DNA of 64,000 nucleotides from positions 248,001 through 312,000 of the forward strand of contig NZ_VZPP01000006.1 in the NCBI RefSeq assembly GCF_008801475.1, in the 5' to 3' direction. This stretch comes from Pseudomonas moorei (lineage in GTDB: Bacteria; Pseudomonadota; Gammaproteobacteria; Pseudomonadales; Pseudomonadaceae). Within the stretch, counting starts at the first letter, position 1. Every line of letters begins with the position of its first letter. The position numbers and the translations under genes were made by a program. Shown here piece by piece: positions 48,810 through 60,097 of the stretch. The notes under the pieces are model-generated. The model made no database searches, had not been told where the DNA came from, and saw only the letters and a list, made by a program, of their open reading frames with translations.

Positions 48810-49643
48810 TCAGGCCGATTGGCGCGATTGCAGACGGCGTCCGGCCAGCAGTGATAGCACGCCATCAATCACCCGAGGGTCGGCCAATACTCGCTGATGA
48901 CCACCTTCCTGCAGGCGCAACAGGCGGCTGTCGAACCAGGCTTCATGGATCGCCTGCGATTCCTTCACCGAGACAAACTTGTCGTCTTCGGCATGGACGA
49001 TCAGGCCAGGCATGTCCAGTTGGTAGTGCGCCACATCCAGCGTTGCGGCGCGCATGCCGACGTCCTTCTCAACCTGACGAATGAATGCCGAGCGGGCTTT
49101 CGGCGGCAACCCCACATAACGCGCGAAGCCGCGCAGTACGCCGAGAATTCGCGCCGGAGCCGCGATGGTGACCAGGGTTTCGGTACGCAAACCCAGCTGC
49201 ACGGCCAGCATGGCGCTGGCGCCACCCATCGAGTGACCGATGACTGCTTGCAAGGGCGGCAATTCGGCGGCGGCTTCGAGCATGGCCCGGGCGAACAGCA
49301 CTACGTTCGCTTCGGTTCCCGGTGAACGACCGTGCGCCGGACCATCAAGGGCAACCACGGAATAACCGGCATCGACCAAAGCGGTGATGAGACTGGCAAA
49401 CTGCGTCGGCCGGCCCTCCCAACCGTGCATCAGCAACACCGCAGGGCCCTGCCCCCAGCGCAATGCCGAGAGACCGAAGCGCAACGTGATCCGCTCGGAT
49501 TTAGCCAGCAGCGGCAATTCCCAGTCACGCGGCGCAAATTCTCGCGGCGTCATGAATGCCAGTCGCATTTTGCTTGCGACCAGTTTTGGAGCAAACCAAC
49601 CCAAGGTGCCATTGACGCCACGAACCCACTTTAACGCGCTCAT
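48810..49643 (-). CDS. Alpha/beta hydrolase
   Basis: 277 residues. Oxyanion-hole region LLMHGWEGRPTQFA; nucleophile elbow GHSMGGASAML; acid in HAEDDKFVSV; His in EGGHQRVLAD. No signal peptide is clear. It sits directly after the TetR gene, which suggests local control; substrate unknown. Confidence 0.88.
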   Translation of the reverse strand: MSALKWVRGVNGTLGWFAPKLVASKMRLAFMTPREFAPRDWELPLLAKSERITLRFGLSALRWGQGPAVLLMHGWEGRPTQFASLITALVDAGYSVVALDGPAHGRSPGTEANVVLFARAMLEAAAELPPLQAVIGHSMGGASAMLAVQLGLRTETLVTIAAPARILGVLRGFARYVGLPPKARSAFIRQVEKDVGMRAATLDVAHYQLDMPGLIVHAEDDKFVSVKESQAIHEAWFDSRLLRLQEGGHQRVLADPRVIDGVLSLLAGRRLQSRQSA

Positions 49644-49672
49644 CGCTCTCTCCTCAGGCGCAAGCCTTCAGG

Positions 49673-50212
49673 TCAACGCACTGCCGACTTGGCGGCGCGT
49701 AGCAATCGATCGGATAAATCACCAGGACCCAGCGCCCGTGCCAGCGCCAGACCGCCCACCATCAAGGCCAAGTCGGCCAGGGCTTTATCGGTATCTTCAG
49801 GACTGGACGCCAACTGCGCGACCATCAGTTCCATGTGTTCATTCAGTGCGACCCGGAAGGCATCGGGCAGACGTCCGAGCTCACCGATCGACGCCGGGAT
49901 CGGGCACGCAGACTCGCTGGAATCACGATGCTTGCGCGACAGATAGAACGCAGCGACCAGCGCGCGACGCTCCTCACCGGTCAGCTCGGCATCCATGTCG
50001 GCAATCAGGTCACGACGGCGACCCAACAATTGCTTGAACGCCTCCAGCATCATTGCGTCCTTGCTTTCGAAGTGCGCATAAAAGCCGCCGACGGTCAGGC
50101 CGGCTGCGCCCATGACTTCGCCCACACTAGGCTCGGCCGGGCCGCGCTGAATCAGCGCTGCGCTGGCAGCCTTGAGGATGCGTTCACGGGTTTGAGCTTT
50201 TTTATCGTTCAT
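49673..50212 (-). CDS. TetR-family regulator
   Basis: 179 residues. N-terminal HTH (RERILKAASAALIQRGPAEP; GEVMGAAGLTVGGFYAHFES KD pattern) resembles regulators whose genes neighbour hydrolases or reductases. The C-terminal domain is ligand-binding, ligand unknown. An inverted repeat lies just upstream. Confidence 0.9.
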   Translation of the reverse strand: MNDKKAQTRERILKAASAALIQRGPAEPSVGEVMGAAGLTVGGFYAHFESKDAMMLEAFKQLLGRRRDLIADMDAELTGEERRALVAAFYLSRKHRDSSESACPIPASIGELGRLPDAFRVALNEHMELMVAQLASSPEDTDKALADLALMVGGLALARALGPGDLSDRLLRAAKSAVR

Positions 50213-50235
50213 CGTTGCCTCCGAATATTACGACT

Positions 50236-50248
50236 AGAATATTATTCT
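50236..50248. promoter_or_regulatory. Candidate TetR operator
   Basis: AGAAT-ATT-ATTCT inverted repeat, 24 bp upstream of the TetR start; a second partial repeat (ATAATAAT) overlaps it. Probable autoregulation. Confidence 0.5.
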
Positions 50249-50336
50249 CATAATAATTTTCTGCAAGTCGTGGATGTGACCGCTGGTCTGAAGAACAGTT
50301 TGAAAGAAATGGGGGAATTTGGCCAAACGCCAGACA

Positions 50337-50371
50337 AACAAAAGGGCCATTCAATAATTGAATGACCCTTA
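50337..50371 (-). terminator. Terminator of the tRNA-Glu/Ala cluster
   Basis: Minus strand AAGGGTCATTCAAT-t-ATTGAATGGCCCTT (one mismatch) followed by TTGTTTG. Confidence 0.82.
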
Positions 50372-50396
50372 TAAAATCCCGCAGAGCGGGTAATCG

Positions 50397-50472
50397 TGGC
50401 GTCCCCTAGGGGACTCGAACCCCTGTTACCGCCGTGAAAGGGCGGTGTCCTAGGCCACTAGACGAAGGGGAC
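50397..50472 (-). tRNA. tRNA-Glu(TTC), copy 1
   Basis: 76 nt with CCA; acceptor GTCCCCT/AGGGGAC, anticodon loop CTTTCAC (TTC). Confidence 0.97.
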
Positions 50473-50552
50473 ACAAACCCTTCTATACAACTGATCAGTG
50501 CTGAGAGCTGATCGATTCAAGGCCGGTGTGGCCAGACCTTGAACTGTAAAAT

Positions 50553-50628
<76 letters not shown>

Positions 50629-50681
50629 GGATTTTTCGCCTCGCGGCGGAGCGACATTTTGTGATATCGCTTCTGTAAAAC

Positions 50682-50757
50682 TGGCGTCCCCTAGGGGACT
50701 CGAACCCCTGTTACCGCCGTGAAAGGGCGGTGTCCTAGGCCACTAGACGAAGGGGAC
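50682..50757 (-). tRNA. tRNA-Glu(TTC), copy 2
   Basis: Same 76-nt sequence as the copy at 50397. Confidence 0.97.
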
Positions 50758-50836
50758 GCAAACCCTTCTATACAACTGATCAACGCTGAGTGTTGATCGC
50801 TTCAAGGCCGGTGTGGCCAGACCTTGAAGTGTAAAT

Positions 50837-50912
<76 letters not shown>

Positions 50913-51050
50913 TCATCGTTGATGTCATCGCTGAGGACGGGGCGAATCTTAAGGGTGTATCGAAAGCCTGTCAAACTTATTTTTAAAAAAATTCAAAAAT
51001 TTTTGTCGGCATTACAATCACTTACCGCCCTTCCCCCGCAAATTCGGGAG

Positions 51051-51091
51051 AAAACGCCGGAGGACAGGAGCAAATATCCCGGCCTCCGACG
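51051..51091 (-). terminator. Terminator of gltX
   Basis: Minus strand CGTCGGAGG/CCTCCGGCG (one G-T pair) with a 19-nt loop and TTTT. Confidence 0.7.
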
Positions 51092-51113
51092 GCTACCGCA
51101 GAGTCAGACGCGC

Positions 51114-52595
51114 TCAGGCAATAGCGCCCAGCAGCTTTTCCCACTCTTTGTTTTCTTTCTTCGACACGCCGCCCAGCAGGTCAATCGCCTGGCGCAGACG
51201 GAAACGCGTCAGGTCCGGACCGAGGATTTCCATCGCATCGAGCACGGACACCGAACTCGCCTGACCGGTGATCGCGGCAAACATCAACGGCATGGCGTCA
51301 CGCAGTTTCAGCTCCAGGGACTCGACCACGGCCTGAATGGTCGCAGTGATGCTGTCCTTCTCCCACTGACGCAGGCTTTCCAGCTTCCACAGGATCAACT
51401 GCATCAACTGACGAACTTGATCGCCGGACAGTTTCTTCGACTCGAACAGCCTGGCGTCCGGATTCACGCCACCGGCAAAGAAGAACCCGGCCAGCGGTGC
51501 GACCTGGCTGAAGGTCTCGACACGGCCCTGCACGTGCGGCGCGATCTTCATCATGTATTCGGAATTGAAGGCCCACTTCTGCACGCGCGCGGCGAATTCT
51601 TCCACCGGCAGGTCGCGTAGCCACTGGCCGTTGAGCCACGACAATTTCTCGATGTCGAAAATCGGCCCGCCCAGGGACACACGCTTGAGATCGAAGTTAT
51701 CGACCATTTCCTGAAGCGAGAACTTCTCTCGCTCGTCCGGCATCGACCAGCCCATGCGCCCCAGGTAGTTGAGCATCGCTTCGGGCATGAAACCCATGCG
51801 CTCGTAGAACGTCACCGAAGTCGGGTTCTTGCGCTTGGACAGCTTGCTCTTGTCCGGGTTACGCAGCAGCGGCATGTAGCACAGCTCCGGCTGCTCCCAA
51901 CCGAAGTATTCGTACAGGAGGATCAGTTTCGGCGCCGATGGCAGCCACTCTTCTCCACGCAACACATGGGTGATGCCCATCAGGTGGTCATCGACCACGT
52001 TGGCCAGGAAGTAGGTCGGCAGGCCGTCGGTCTTCATCAGGACTTGCATGTCCATGCGATCCCACGGGATTTCAACGTCGCCACGCAGCATGTCCGGAAC
52101 CACGCAGACGCCTTCGCTCGGCACCTTCATGCGGATCACGTGCGGTTCGCCAGCCGCCAGGCGGCGCGCGACTTCTTCCTTGGACAGCAACAAGGCACGG
52201 CCGTCGTAACGCGGCGTCTCGCCGCGAGCCATTTGCTCGGCGCGCATCTGGTCCAGTTCTTCGGCGGTGCAGAAGCACGGGAAGGCATGACCCATGTCGA
52301 CCAGTTGCTGGCAATACTTCTGATAAATGTCGCCGCGCTCGCTCTGACGGTAAGGACCGTGCGGGCCACCCACGTCCGGGCCTTCACTCCAGTCGATGCC
52401 CAACCAGCGCAAGGCGTCGAAAATCTGCTGTTCGGACTCACGGGTCGAACGCAGCTGGTCAGTGTCTTCGATCCGCAGGATGAACTCACCGCCGTGCTGC
52501 TTGGCAAAGCAGTAGTTGAACAATGCGATGTAAGCGGTACCTACGTGGGGGTCCCCGGTAGGCGATGGCGCGATGCGCGTGCGGACGGTGGTCAT
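51114..52595 (-). CDS. gltX: Glutamyl-tRNA synthetase
   Basis: 493 residues from ATG 52595. Class I signature region [16 protein letters not shown] (HIGH-like HVGT at 17-20) and [12 protein letters not shown] (KMSKS-like). Other landmarks are [14 protein letters not shown] and [14 protein letters not shown]. It charges tRNA-Glu; two tRNA-Glu genes lie 0.35-0.7 kb downstream on the same strand. Confidence 0.97.
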   Translation of the reverse strand: MTTVRTRIAPSPTGDPHVGTAYIALFNYCFAKQHGGEFILRIEDTDQLRSTRESEQQIFDALRWLGIDWSEGPDVGGPHGPYRQSERGDIYQKYCQQLVDMGHAFPCFCTAEELDQMRAEQMARGETPRYDGRALLLSKEEVARRLAAGEPHVIRMKVPSEGVCVVPDMLRGDVEIPWDRMDMQVLMKTDGLPTYFLANVVDDHLMGITHVLRGEEWLPSAPKLILLYEYFGWEQPELCYMPLLRNPDKSKLSKRKNPTSVTFYERMGFMPEAMLNYLGRMGWSMPDEREKFSLQEMVDNFDLKRVSLGGPIFDIEKLSWLNGQWLRDLPVEEFAARVQKWAFNSEYMMKIAPHVQGRVETFSQVAPLAGFFFAGGVNPDARLFESKKLSGDQVRQLMQLILWKLESLRQWEKDSITATIQAVVESLELKLRDAMPLMFAAITGQASSVSVLDAMEILGPDLTRFRLRQAIDLLGGVSKKENKEWEKLLGAIA

Positions 52596-52828
52596 GGCAA
52601 GTCTCAACAAAAGAATAGAAAGCGAAGATCAGACAAGGGGCGAATGGTAACAGGCGACGTACGCCCTGCTCCAGTAAGCAGGGCATTTAAGCCAAGGTTG
52701 CGCCTACAACGCCCGTTTTCCGCGGTGAATGACCGAATATCAGCCAATGGCATTTACCGTTTATCGGCTGTATGCAAGATTCGCCTGCTGATAACTTTCC
52801 TGACAATTTCTCGACTACAGTTTGCCCC

Positions 52829-53878
52829 ATGCCTGCCCAACTCAAGCGTCGCCTGTCCATTTTCCTGATAATCGTCCTGCTGATCGCCGCGGGCTTTTTT
52901 GCCCATTGGTTTTTCAAGGGGCGTTTTTACGAAAGCACTGACAACGCGTACGTCCAGGGCGAGATCACCCGCGTGTCCAGCCAGCTGGGGGCGCGCATTG
53001 ACAAGGTGCTGGTCCAGGACAACCAACATGTCGAGAAAGGCCAGTTGCTGGTCAAACTTGAAGGGGATGATTTCCACCTCGCCGTCGACCGCGCCAACGC
53101 GGCCCTTGCCACCCGCGAAGCCGAACGCCTGCAAGCCCAGAGCAAACTGACGCAGCAAAGCAGCCTGATTGCCGCCAGCGATGCGCAAGTTGCGTCCATG
53201 CAAGCGAGCCTGGGTCGCTCACAGATCGACCTGAACCGCGCCGAGACTTTGCGCAAGCCCGGTTATGTCTCGGAGGAACGGGTCACCACCCTCTCCGCCG
53301 ACACCCACATTGCCCGCTCGCAACTGGCCAAGGCCCAGGCGGATTCCCAGGGCCAGCGCCAGCAAGTCAACGCACTGACCGCCGAGATCAAACGCCTAGA
53401 CGCGCAAATTGCCAACGCCAAAACCGATCTCGCCCAGGCTGAACTGAACCTCACCCGCAGCGAAATCCACGCCCCTATCAGCGGCCTGATTGGCCAGCGC
53501 GCCGCTCGCGAAGGCCAGTATGTGCAGGCCGGTGCCTATTTGCTGTCGATCGTGCCGGATGAAGACATCTGGATTCAGGCCAACTTCAAGGAAACCCAGA
53601 TCGGCCACATGCAACCCGGCCAGAAAGCCGAGCTGATTTTCGACGCCTACAGCGACACGCCGATCGAAGCGCGGGTCGACAGCCTGTTCGCCGCGTCAGG
53701 CGCGCAGTTCAGCCTGTTGCCGCCGGACAATGCCACGGGCAACTTCACCAAAGTCGTACAACGGATGCCGGTAAAGCTGACCTTCGCCCCGGACAATCCC
53801 CTGCGCGGCAGAATCCGTCCAGGCATGTCGGTCACGGTCAAAGTGAATATCAAAGACGCCCCTGACAATGGCCGGTGA
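52829..53878 (+). CDS. EmrA-like membrane fusion protein (HlyD family)
   Basis: 349 residues from ATG 52829. N-terminal membrane anchor (LSIFLIIVLLIAAGFFAHWF), barrel-sandwich start STDNAYVQGEITRVSSQLGA, a long coiled coil (ATREAERLQAQSKLTQQSSL to NLTRSEIHAPISGLIGQRA) and a beta-barrel end (RIRPGMSVTVKVNI). It links the EmrB-type transporter to an outer-membrane channel, which is not encoded here. It overlaps the next gene by 11 nt. Confidence 0.93.
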   Translation: MPAQLKRRLSIFLIIVLLIAAGFFAHWFFKGRFYESTDNAYVQGEITRVSSQLGARIDKVLVQDNQHVEKGQLLVKLEGDDFHLAVDRANAALATREAERLQAQSKLTQQSSLIAASDAQVASMQASLGRSQIDLNRAETLRKPGYVSEERVTTLSADTHIARSQLAKAQADSQGQRQQVNALTAEIKRLDAQIANAKTDLAQAELNLTRSEIHAPISGLIGQRAAREGQYVQAGAYLLSIVPDEDIWIQANFKETQIGHMQPGQKAELIFDAYSDTPIEARVDSLFAASGAQFSLLPPDNATGNFTKVVQRMPVKLTFAPDNPLRGRIRPGMSVTVKVNIKDAPDNGR

Positions 53879-55418
53879 TCAACTGATCCGTCCGGTCGGG
53901 GAACCGACCCGGCGGGACTGGATCGCGGTCATGAGCGTGATGCTCGGCGCCTTCATGGCGGTGCTCGACATCCAGATCACCAACTCTTCGCTCAAGGATA
54001 TCCAGGGTGCGCTGTCGGCCACCCTGGAAGAAGGCTCATGGATTTCCACCTCGTACCTGGTGGCGGAAATCATCATGATCCCGCTGACCGCTTGGCTGGT
54101 GCAGCTATTGTCGGCGCGACGCCTGGCGGTGTGGGTGTCCCTTGGATTTCTCGCCGCATCGCTCCTCTGCTCCATGGCCTGGAGCCTGGAGAGCATGATT
54201 GTCTTTCGCGCCTTGCAAGGCTTCACCGGTGGCGCGCTGATCCCGCTCGCCTTCACCCTCACCCTGATCAAACTCCCTGAACACCACCGCGCCAAGGGCA
54301 TGGCCATGTTCGCCATGACCGCCACCTTCGCGCCGTCGATTGGCCCGACGCTGGGCGGCTGGCTGACGGAAAACTGGGGCTGGGAATACATCTTCTACAT
54401 CAACGTGCCCCCCGGCCTGATCATGATCGCCGGCCTGATGTACGGCCTGGAGAAGAAGGAAGCACACTGGGAACTGCTCAAAAGCACCGATTACGCAGGG
54501 ATCGTCACCCTCGGCGTCGGCCTTGGCTGTTTGCAGGTGTTTCTGGAGGAAGGCCATCGCAAGGACTGGCTCGAGTCGAACCTGATCGTCACCCTCGGCA
54601 GCATCGCGCTGCTCAGCCTGATGACGTTTGTGATCGTACAGTTTTCCAAGCCCAACCCGCTGATCAACCTGCGCATCCTCGGCAATCGCAACTTCGGTCT
54701 ATCGAGCATTTCCAGCGTCGGGATGGGGGTCGGGTTGTACGGTTCGATCTATCTGTTGCCGCTGTATCTGGCGCAGATCCAGAACTACAACGCCCTGCAG
54801 ATCGGCGAGGTGATCATGTGGATGGGCGTGCCGCAGCTGTTTCTGATCCCGCTGGTGCCCAAGCTGATGAAGTACATCTCGCCCAAATGGCTGTGCGCGA
54901 TGGGTTTCGCACTGTTCGGCGTGGCGAGTTTTTCTTCGGGCGTGTTGAACCCGGACTTCGCCGGACCGCAGTTCAATCAAATCCAGATCGTGCGCGCGCT
55001 GGGACAGCCGCTGATCATGGTCACCATCTCGCTAATTGCCACTGCCTACATCCAGCCCCAGGACGCCGGCTCGGCGTCGAGCCTGTTCAACATCTTGCGC
55101 AACCTCGGCGGCGCCATTGGCATCGCCCTGCTGGCCACCCTGCTGGATGCGCGAACCAAGACGTACTTTGACTACTTGCGCGAATCCATCGTGCCCGGCA
55201 ACCCACAAGTGGCTGAACGCATGGCCTCTTTGACCGATCGCCTGGGCAGTGAAACGGCGGCGCTGGGCAAACTCAGCGAGATTGCCCATCAACAGGCCTC
55301 GATCATGGCCTACAACGATGCGTTTCATCTTGTCGGGATTGCGCTGGGGATCAGCATGCTGGCGGTGTTGCTGACCAGGAAATTGCCAGCGGGGCTCAAG
55401 GCCGGCGAAGCTCATTGA
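53868..55418 (+). CDS. EmrB-like MFS multidrug efflux transporter (DHA2 family)
   Basis: 516 residues with about 14 membrane helices. Motif C-like region APSIGPTLGGWLTENWGWEY and TM1 AVMSVMLGAFMAVLDIQITN (motif D1) are typical of DHA2 pumps. Proton-driven drug export with the preceding fusion protein; substrates unknown. Confidence 0.94.
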   Translation: MAGDQLIRPVGEPTRRDWIAVMSVMLGAFMAVLDIQITNSSLKDIQGALSATLEEGSWISTSYLVAEIIMIPLTAWLVQLLSARRLAVWVSLGFLAASLLCSMAWSLESMIVFRALQGFTGGALIPLAFTLTLIKLPEHHRAKGMAMFAMTATFAPSIGPTLGGWLTENWGWEYIFYINVPPGLIMIAGLMYGLEKKEAHWELLKSTDYAGIVTLGVGLGCLQVFLEEGHRKDWLESNLIVTLGSIALLSLMTFVIVQFSKPNPLINLRILGNRNFGLSSISSVGMGVGLYGSIYLLPLYLAQIQNYNALQIGEVIMWMGVPQLFLIPLVPKLMKYISPKWLCAMGFALFGVASFSSGVLNPDFAGPQFNQIQIVRALGQPLIMVTISLIATAYIQPQDAGSASSLFNILRNLGGAIGIALLATLLDARTKTYFDYLRESIVPGNPQVAERMASLTDRLGSETAALGKLSEIAHQQASIMAYNDAFHLVGIALGISMLAVLLTRKLPAGLKAGEAH

Positions 55419-55432
55419 AGTTCGTGCAGCCT

Positions 55433-55502
55433 CTGGAGCTAGCTTGCCAGCAAAGCAGTGGTGGCCTTGATGCCGCCTTCGCTGGCAAGTCAGCTCCTAC
55501 AG
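55433..55502. repeat. Divergent REP pair
   Basis: ctggagctagcttgccagc and gctggcaagtcagctcctac are inverted; the core is diverged from the other REP pairs in the window. Confidence 0.7.
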
Positions 55503-55523
55503 GTCTGTGTTGTTCCTGCCAGT

Positions 55524-57539
<2,016 letters not shown>

Positions 57540-57891
57540 GTAGTACCTCTCGGTTCTCGGTGCAGGAATCCGCCACTGCACAGTCAAACCGGCAGGAACG
57601 AAAAAGGCCGCAAACGACCCGCGTCGCCCGAGGAAAAAACTGGATTGTGCTCAATGTGGAGCCGATTGCACTCGCTTTCAAGGCAAACGTCCTACATCCC
57701 TCGAAGTCTTTGACGACGCCAATCGACTAACGGTCGGAAAATAATCGGAAAAACTTACCGTAAAAGCTGAATCGTCTGTCGCCATCAATCGCAGATGGCC
57801 TCTATACTAGCTCCCCGTTTGTGCACCGCTCTAGTGCATTCGGCTGGAGCGCGACACGTCCCTCCACTCTCCATTCAGAGCCGCCGCAAAA
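57540..57891. other. Divergent intergenic region uvrB / aminotransferase
   Basis: 352 bp. Contains a TATACT -10-like element for the aminotransferase (57803-57808) and the NtrC-like 17-mer (57822-57838). No gene seen. Confidence 0.6.
57822..57838. promoter_or_regulatory. NtrC-like 17-bp inverted repeat
   Basis: TGCACCGCTCTAGTGCA has the TGCAC-N7-GTGCA form of NtrC enhancers. It lies just downstream of a TATACT element in the aminotransferase leader and no sigma-54 promoter was found nearby, so if bound it may repress. Confidence 0.45.
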
Positions 57892-59088
57892 ATGAGCCTG
57901 TTCTCCGCTGTCGAAATGGCACCACGCGATCCAATCCTGGGCCTCAACGAAGCATTCAACGCCGATACCCGTACCAACAAGGTCAACCTGGGAGTCGGTG
58001 TTTACTGCAACGAGGAGGGGAAGATTCCACTCCTGCGCGCCGTTGTCGAAGCCGAAACCATTCGCGTCGCTCAACACGCTTCCCGTGGCTACCTGCCAAT
58101 CGACGGCATTGCCGCCTACGACCAGGCCGTGCAAAAACTGCTGTTCGGTAACGATTCGCCGCTGATCGCCGCTGGCCGCGTCATCACCACCCAGGCCGTT
58201 GGCGGTACTGGCGCACTGAAAATCGGTGCCGACTTCCTCAAGCAACTGCTGCCGAACGCCGTCGTGGCTATCAGCGACCCGAGCTGGGAAAACCACCGCG
58301 CACTGTTCGAAACCGCCGGTTTCCCGGTGCAGAACTACCGCTACTACGATGCCGCGACCCATGACGTGAACCGCGTCGGCCTGCTGGAAGACCTGAACGC
58401 GCTGCCAAACGGCTCAATCATTGTCCTGCACGCCTGCTGCCACAACCCGACCGGCGTCGACCTGAGCCCGACGGACTGGAAAAACGTGCTGGAAGCGGTG
58501 AAGGCCAAAGGTCACGTGCCGTTCCTCGACATGGCTTACCAGGGCTTTGGCGACGGCATCGACGAAGACGCCGCTGCCGTTCGTCTGTTCGCTGAATCGG
58601 GCCTGACCTTCTTCGTCTCCAGCTCGTTCTCCAAATCCTTCTCGCTGTATGGCGAGCGCGTGGGCGCCCTGTCGATCGTCAGCGAATCGAAAGAAGAAAG
58701 CGCGCGCGTTCTGTCGCAAGTCAAACGCGTCATCCGCACCAACTACTCCAACCCGCCGACCCACGGTGCAAGCATCGTCGCCGCCGTGCTGAACAGCCCG
58801 GAACTGCGCGCCCAATGGGAAGCCGAACTGGCCGAAATGCGCCTGCGCATTCGCGGCATGCGCACCCAGATGGTCGAACTGCTGGCGAAAAACGCGCCGC
58901 AACGCGATTTCAGCTTCGTTGGCCGTCAGCGTGGCATGTTCTCGTACTCCGGCCTGAGCGTTGAGCAGGTTCACCGTCTGCGCAACGAATTCGGCATCTA
59001 CGCCCTGGACACCGGCCGCATCTGCGTGGCTGCGCTGAACCAGAGCAACATCAATGTCGTGACGGACGCCATTGTTCAGGTGATCTGA
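57892..59088 (+). CDS. tyrB: Aromatic / aspartate aminotransferase
   Basis: 398 residues, class I fold. VNLGVGVYCNEEGKIPLLRA at the N-terminus, HNPTGVDLSPTDW, and PLP Lys248 in SSSFSKSFSLYGERVGAL; Arg contacts in FSYSGLSVEQVHRLR. It transfers amino groups among aromatic amino acids, aspartate and glutamate. The tyrB versus aspC label depends on specificity that cannot be read here. Confidence 0.92.
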   Translation: MSLFSAVEMAPRDPILGLNEAFNADTRTNKVNLGVGVYCNEEGKIPLLRAVVEAETIRVAQHASRGYLPIDGIAAYDQAVQKLLFGNDSPLIAAGRVITTQAVGGTGALKIGADFLKQLLPNAVVAISDPSWENHRALFETAGFPVQNYRYYDAATHDVNRVGLLEDLNALPNGSIIVLHACCHNPTGVDLSPTDWKNVLEAVKAKGHVPFLDMAYQGFGDGIDEDAAAVRLFAESGLTFFVSSSFSKSFSLYGERVGALSIVSESKEESARVLSQVKRVIRTNYSNPPTHGASIVAAVLNSPELRAQWEAELAEMRLRIRGMRTQMVELLAKNAPQRDFSFVGRQRGMFSYSGLSVEQVHRLRNEFGIYALDTGRICVAALNQSNINVVTDAIVQVI

Positions 59089-59106
59089 ATCGCGCGCTGA
59101 TACGAA

Positions 59107-59139
59107 AAACGGGAAGCCTTTTGGCTTCCCGTTTTTTAT
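59107..59139 (+). terminator. Terminator of the aminotransferase gene
   Basis: AACGGGAAGCC-tttt-GGCTTCCCGTT followed by T6. Confidence 0.92.
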
Positions 59140-59238
59140 TTGTCGCAGATAATTCTCAAAGCGCCGACCCGCACCCCTAAACTGCACACATCGCTCCTGC
59201 AGGTTTGATGTACACCCGAGATTTCGACGAGAGCCCAC

Positions 59239-59439
59239 ATGAAAAACGATGACCTACGCGCTGACCGCGATGACCTGGATGACTTCATCCCCCGTGCTCC
59301 GGCCAAACGGGGCAATAACCTGGTGATGCAAGTCGCCACCGGCGTGTTCCTCGGCGGCCTGGCGCTGTGGCTGGTGCAACTGGGCGCCACAGCGCTTTAC
59401 GCCAAACTGATGCTCGGCACCTTTACCTTCGGCGGTTAG
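59239..59439 (+). CDS. Small single-pass membrane protein (66 aa)
   Basis: An Asp-rich start (MKNDDLRADRDDLDDFIPRA) is followed by one hydrophobic helix (MQVATGVFLGGLALWLVQLG). ATG is close after GACGAGAG. No named family. Its last codons overlap the stop of the convergent gene by 4 nt. Confidence 0.65.
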   Translation: MKNDDLRADRDDLDDFIPRAPAKRGNNLVMQVATGVFLGGLALWLVQLGATALYAKLMLGTFTFGG

Positions 59440-59666
59440 GCCAGTTCGGTCGCCCGCAGGCTGGCGGCGTCGTCATAGGCGACATAGAGCGATTCAGCCA
59501 CCTGACTCTTGATCGCCTTGGTGCTTTCCAGACCCAGGACAAAACCTTCGGCCTTGCCGCCGGCGCGGTTCAATTCGTCGGCGCTGCTGGCCTGGGTGAT
59601 CGCATCGAACAGTTTTTCGGCGTGTGGGCCGACACCCTTGGGCAGGCTGATCTGAGCGATGCTCAT
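59436..59666 (-). CDS. Small hypothetical protein (76 aa)
   Basis: Starts MSIAQISLPKGVGPHAEKLF at ATG 59666; helical and soluble (VLGLESTKAIKSQVAESLYV). No family recognised. Convergent 4-nt overlap with the preceding small membrane protein gene. Confidence 0.6.
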   Translation of the reverse strand: MSIAQISLPKGVGPHAEKLFDAITQASSADELNRAGGKAEGFVLGLESTKAIKSQVAESLYVAYDDAASLRATELA

Positions 59667-59893
59667 GCGAGCACCCCGTTTTGACGAGGTGAGGTGGTTG
59701 AGTGATTCATGGCACGTACCTTTTCGGCGAATGGCCGGTAGCGCGTGTAACCACTTCCGGGCGGCCATGGTAGTCCTCTGCTGCGGTTCTGGTAACCGCC
59801 AATCACCGATAAACCACCGTCTGTCCCGATGAATCCATCAACTTGCTATCAGGCGCTTGACTTCTCTTTTTGAATCAGTAACATAGGCGCCAT

Positions 59894-59969
<76 letters not shown>

Positions 59970-59984
59970 GACAGCAACATAAAG

Positions 59985-60018
59985 AAGCCCCTGAATCGAA
60001 AGATCAGGGGCTTTTTTG
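59985..60018 (+). terminator. Terminator of tRNA-Asn
   Basis: AAGCCCCTGA/TCAGGGGCTT with a 9-nt loop and T6. Confidence 0.9.
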
Positions 60019-60044
60019 TGGCTGCGATTTTTTGATCCACAAAG

Positions 60045-60083
60045 AAAAAGCCGATCTGTGTATTCAACAGATCGGCTTTTTTC
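60045..60083. terminator. Bidirectional terminator, ends the permease gene
   Basis: Stem AAAGCCGATCTGT/ACAGATCGGCTTT with a short loop and A/T runs on both sides. Confidence 0.88.
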
Positions 60084-60097
60084 ATTCGCTAAGCGTG

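Noticed and set aside
57540..57891. LexA box upstream of uvrB
   Set aside because: The nearest CTG...CAG has a 13-bp spacer instead of 10; no acceptable SOS box seen.
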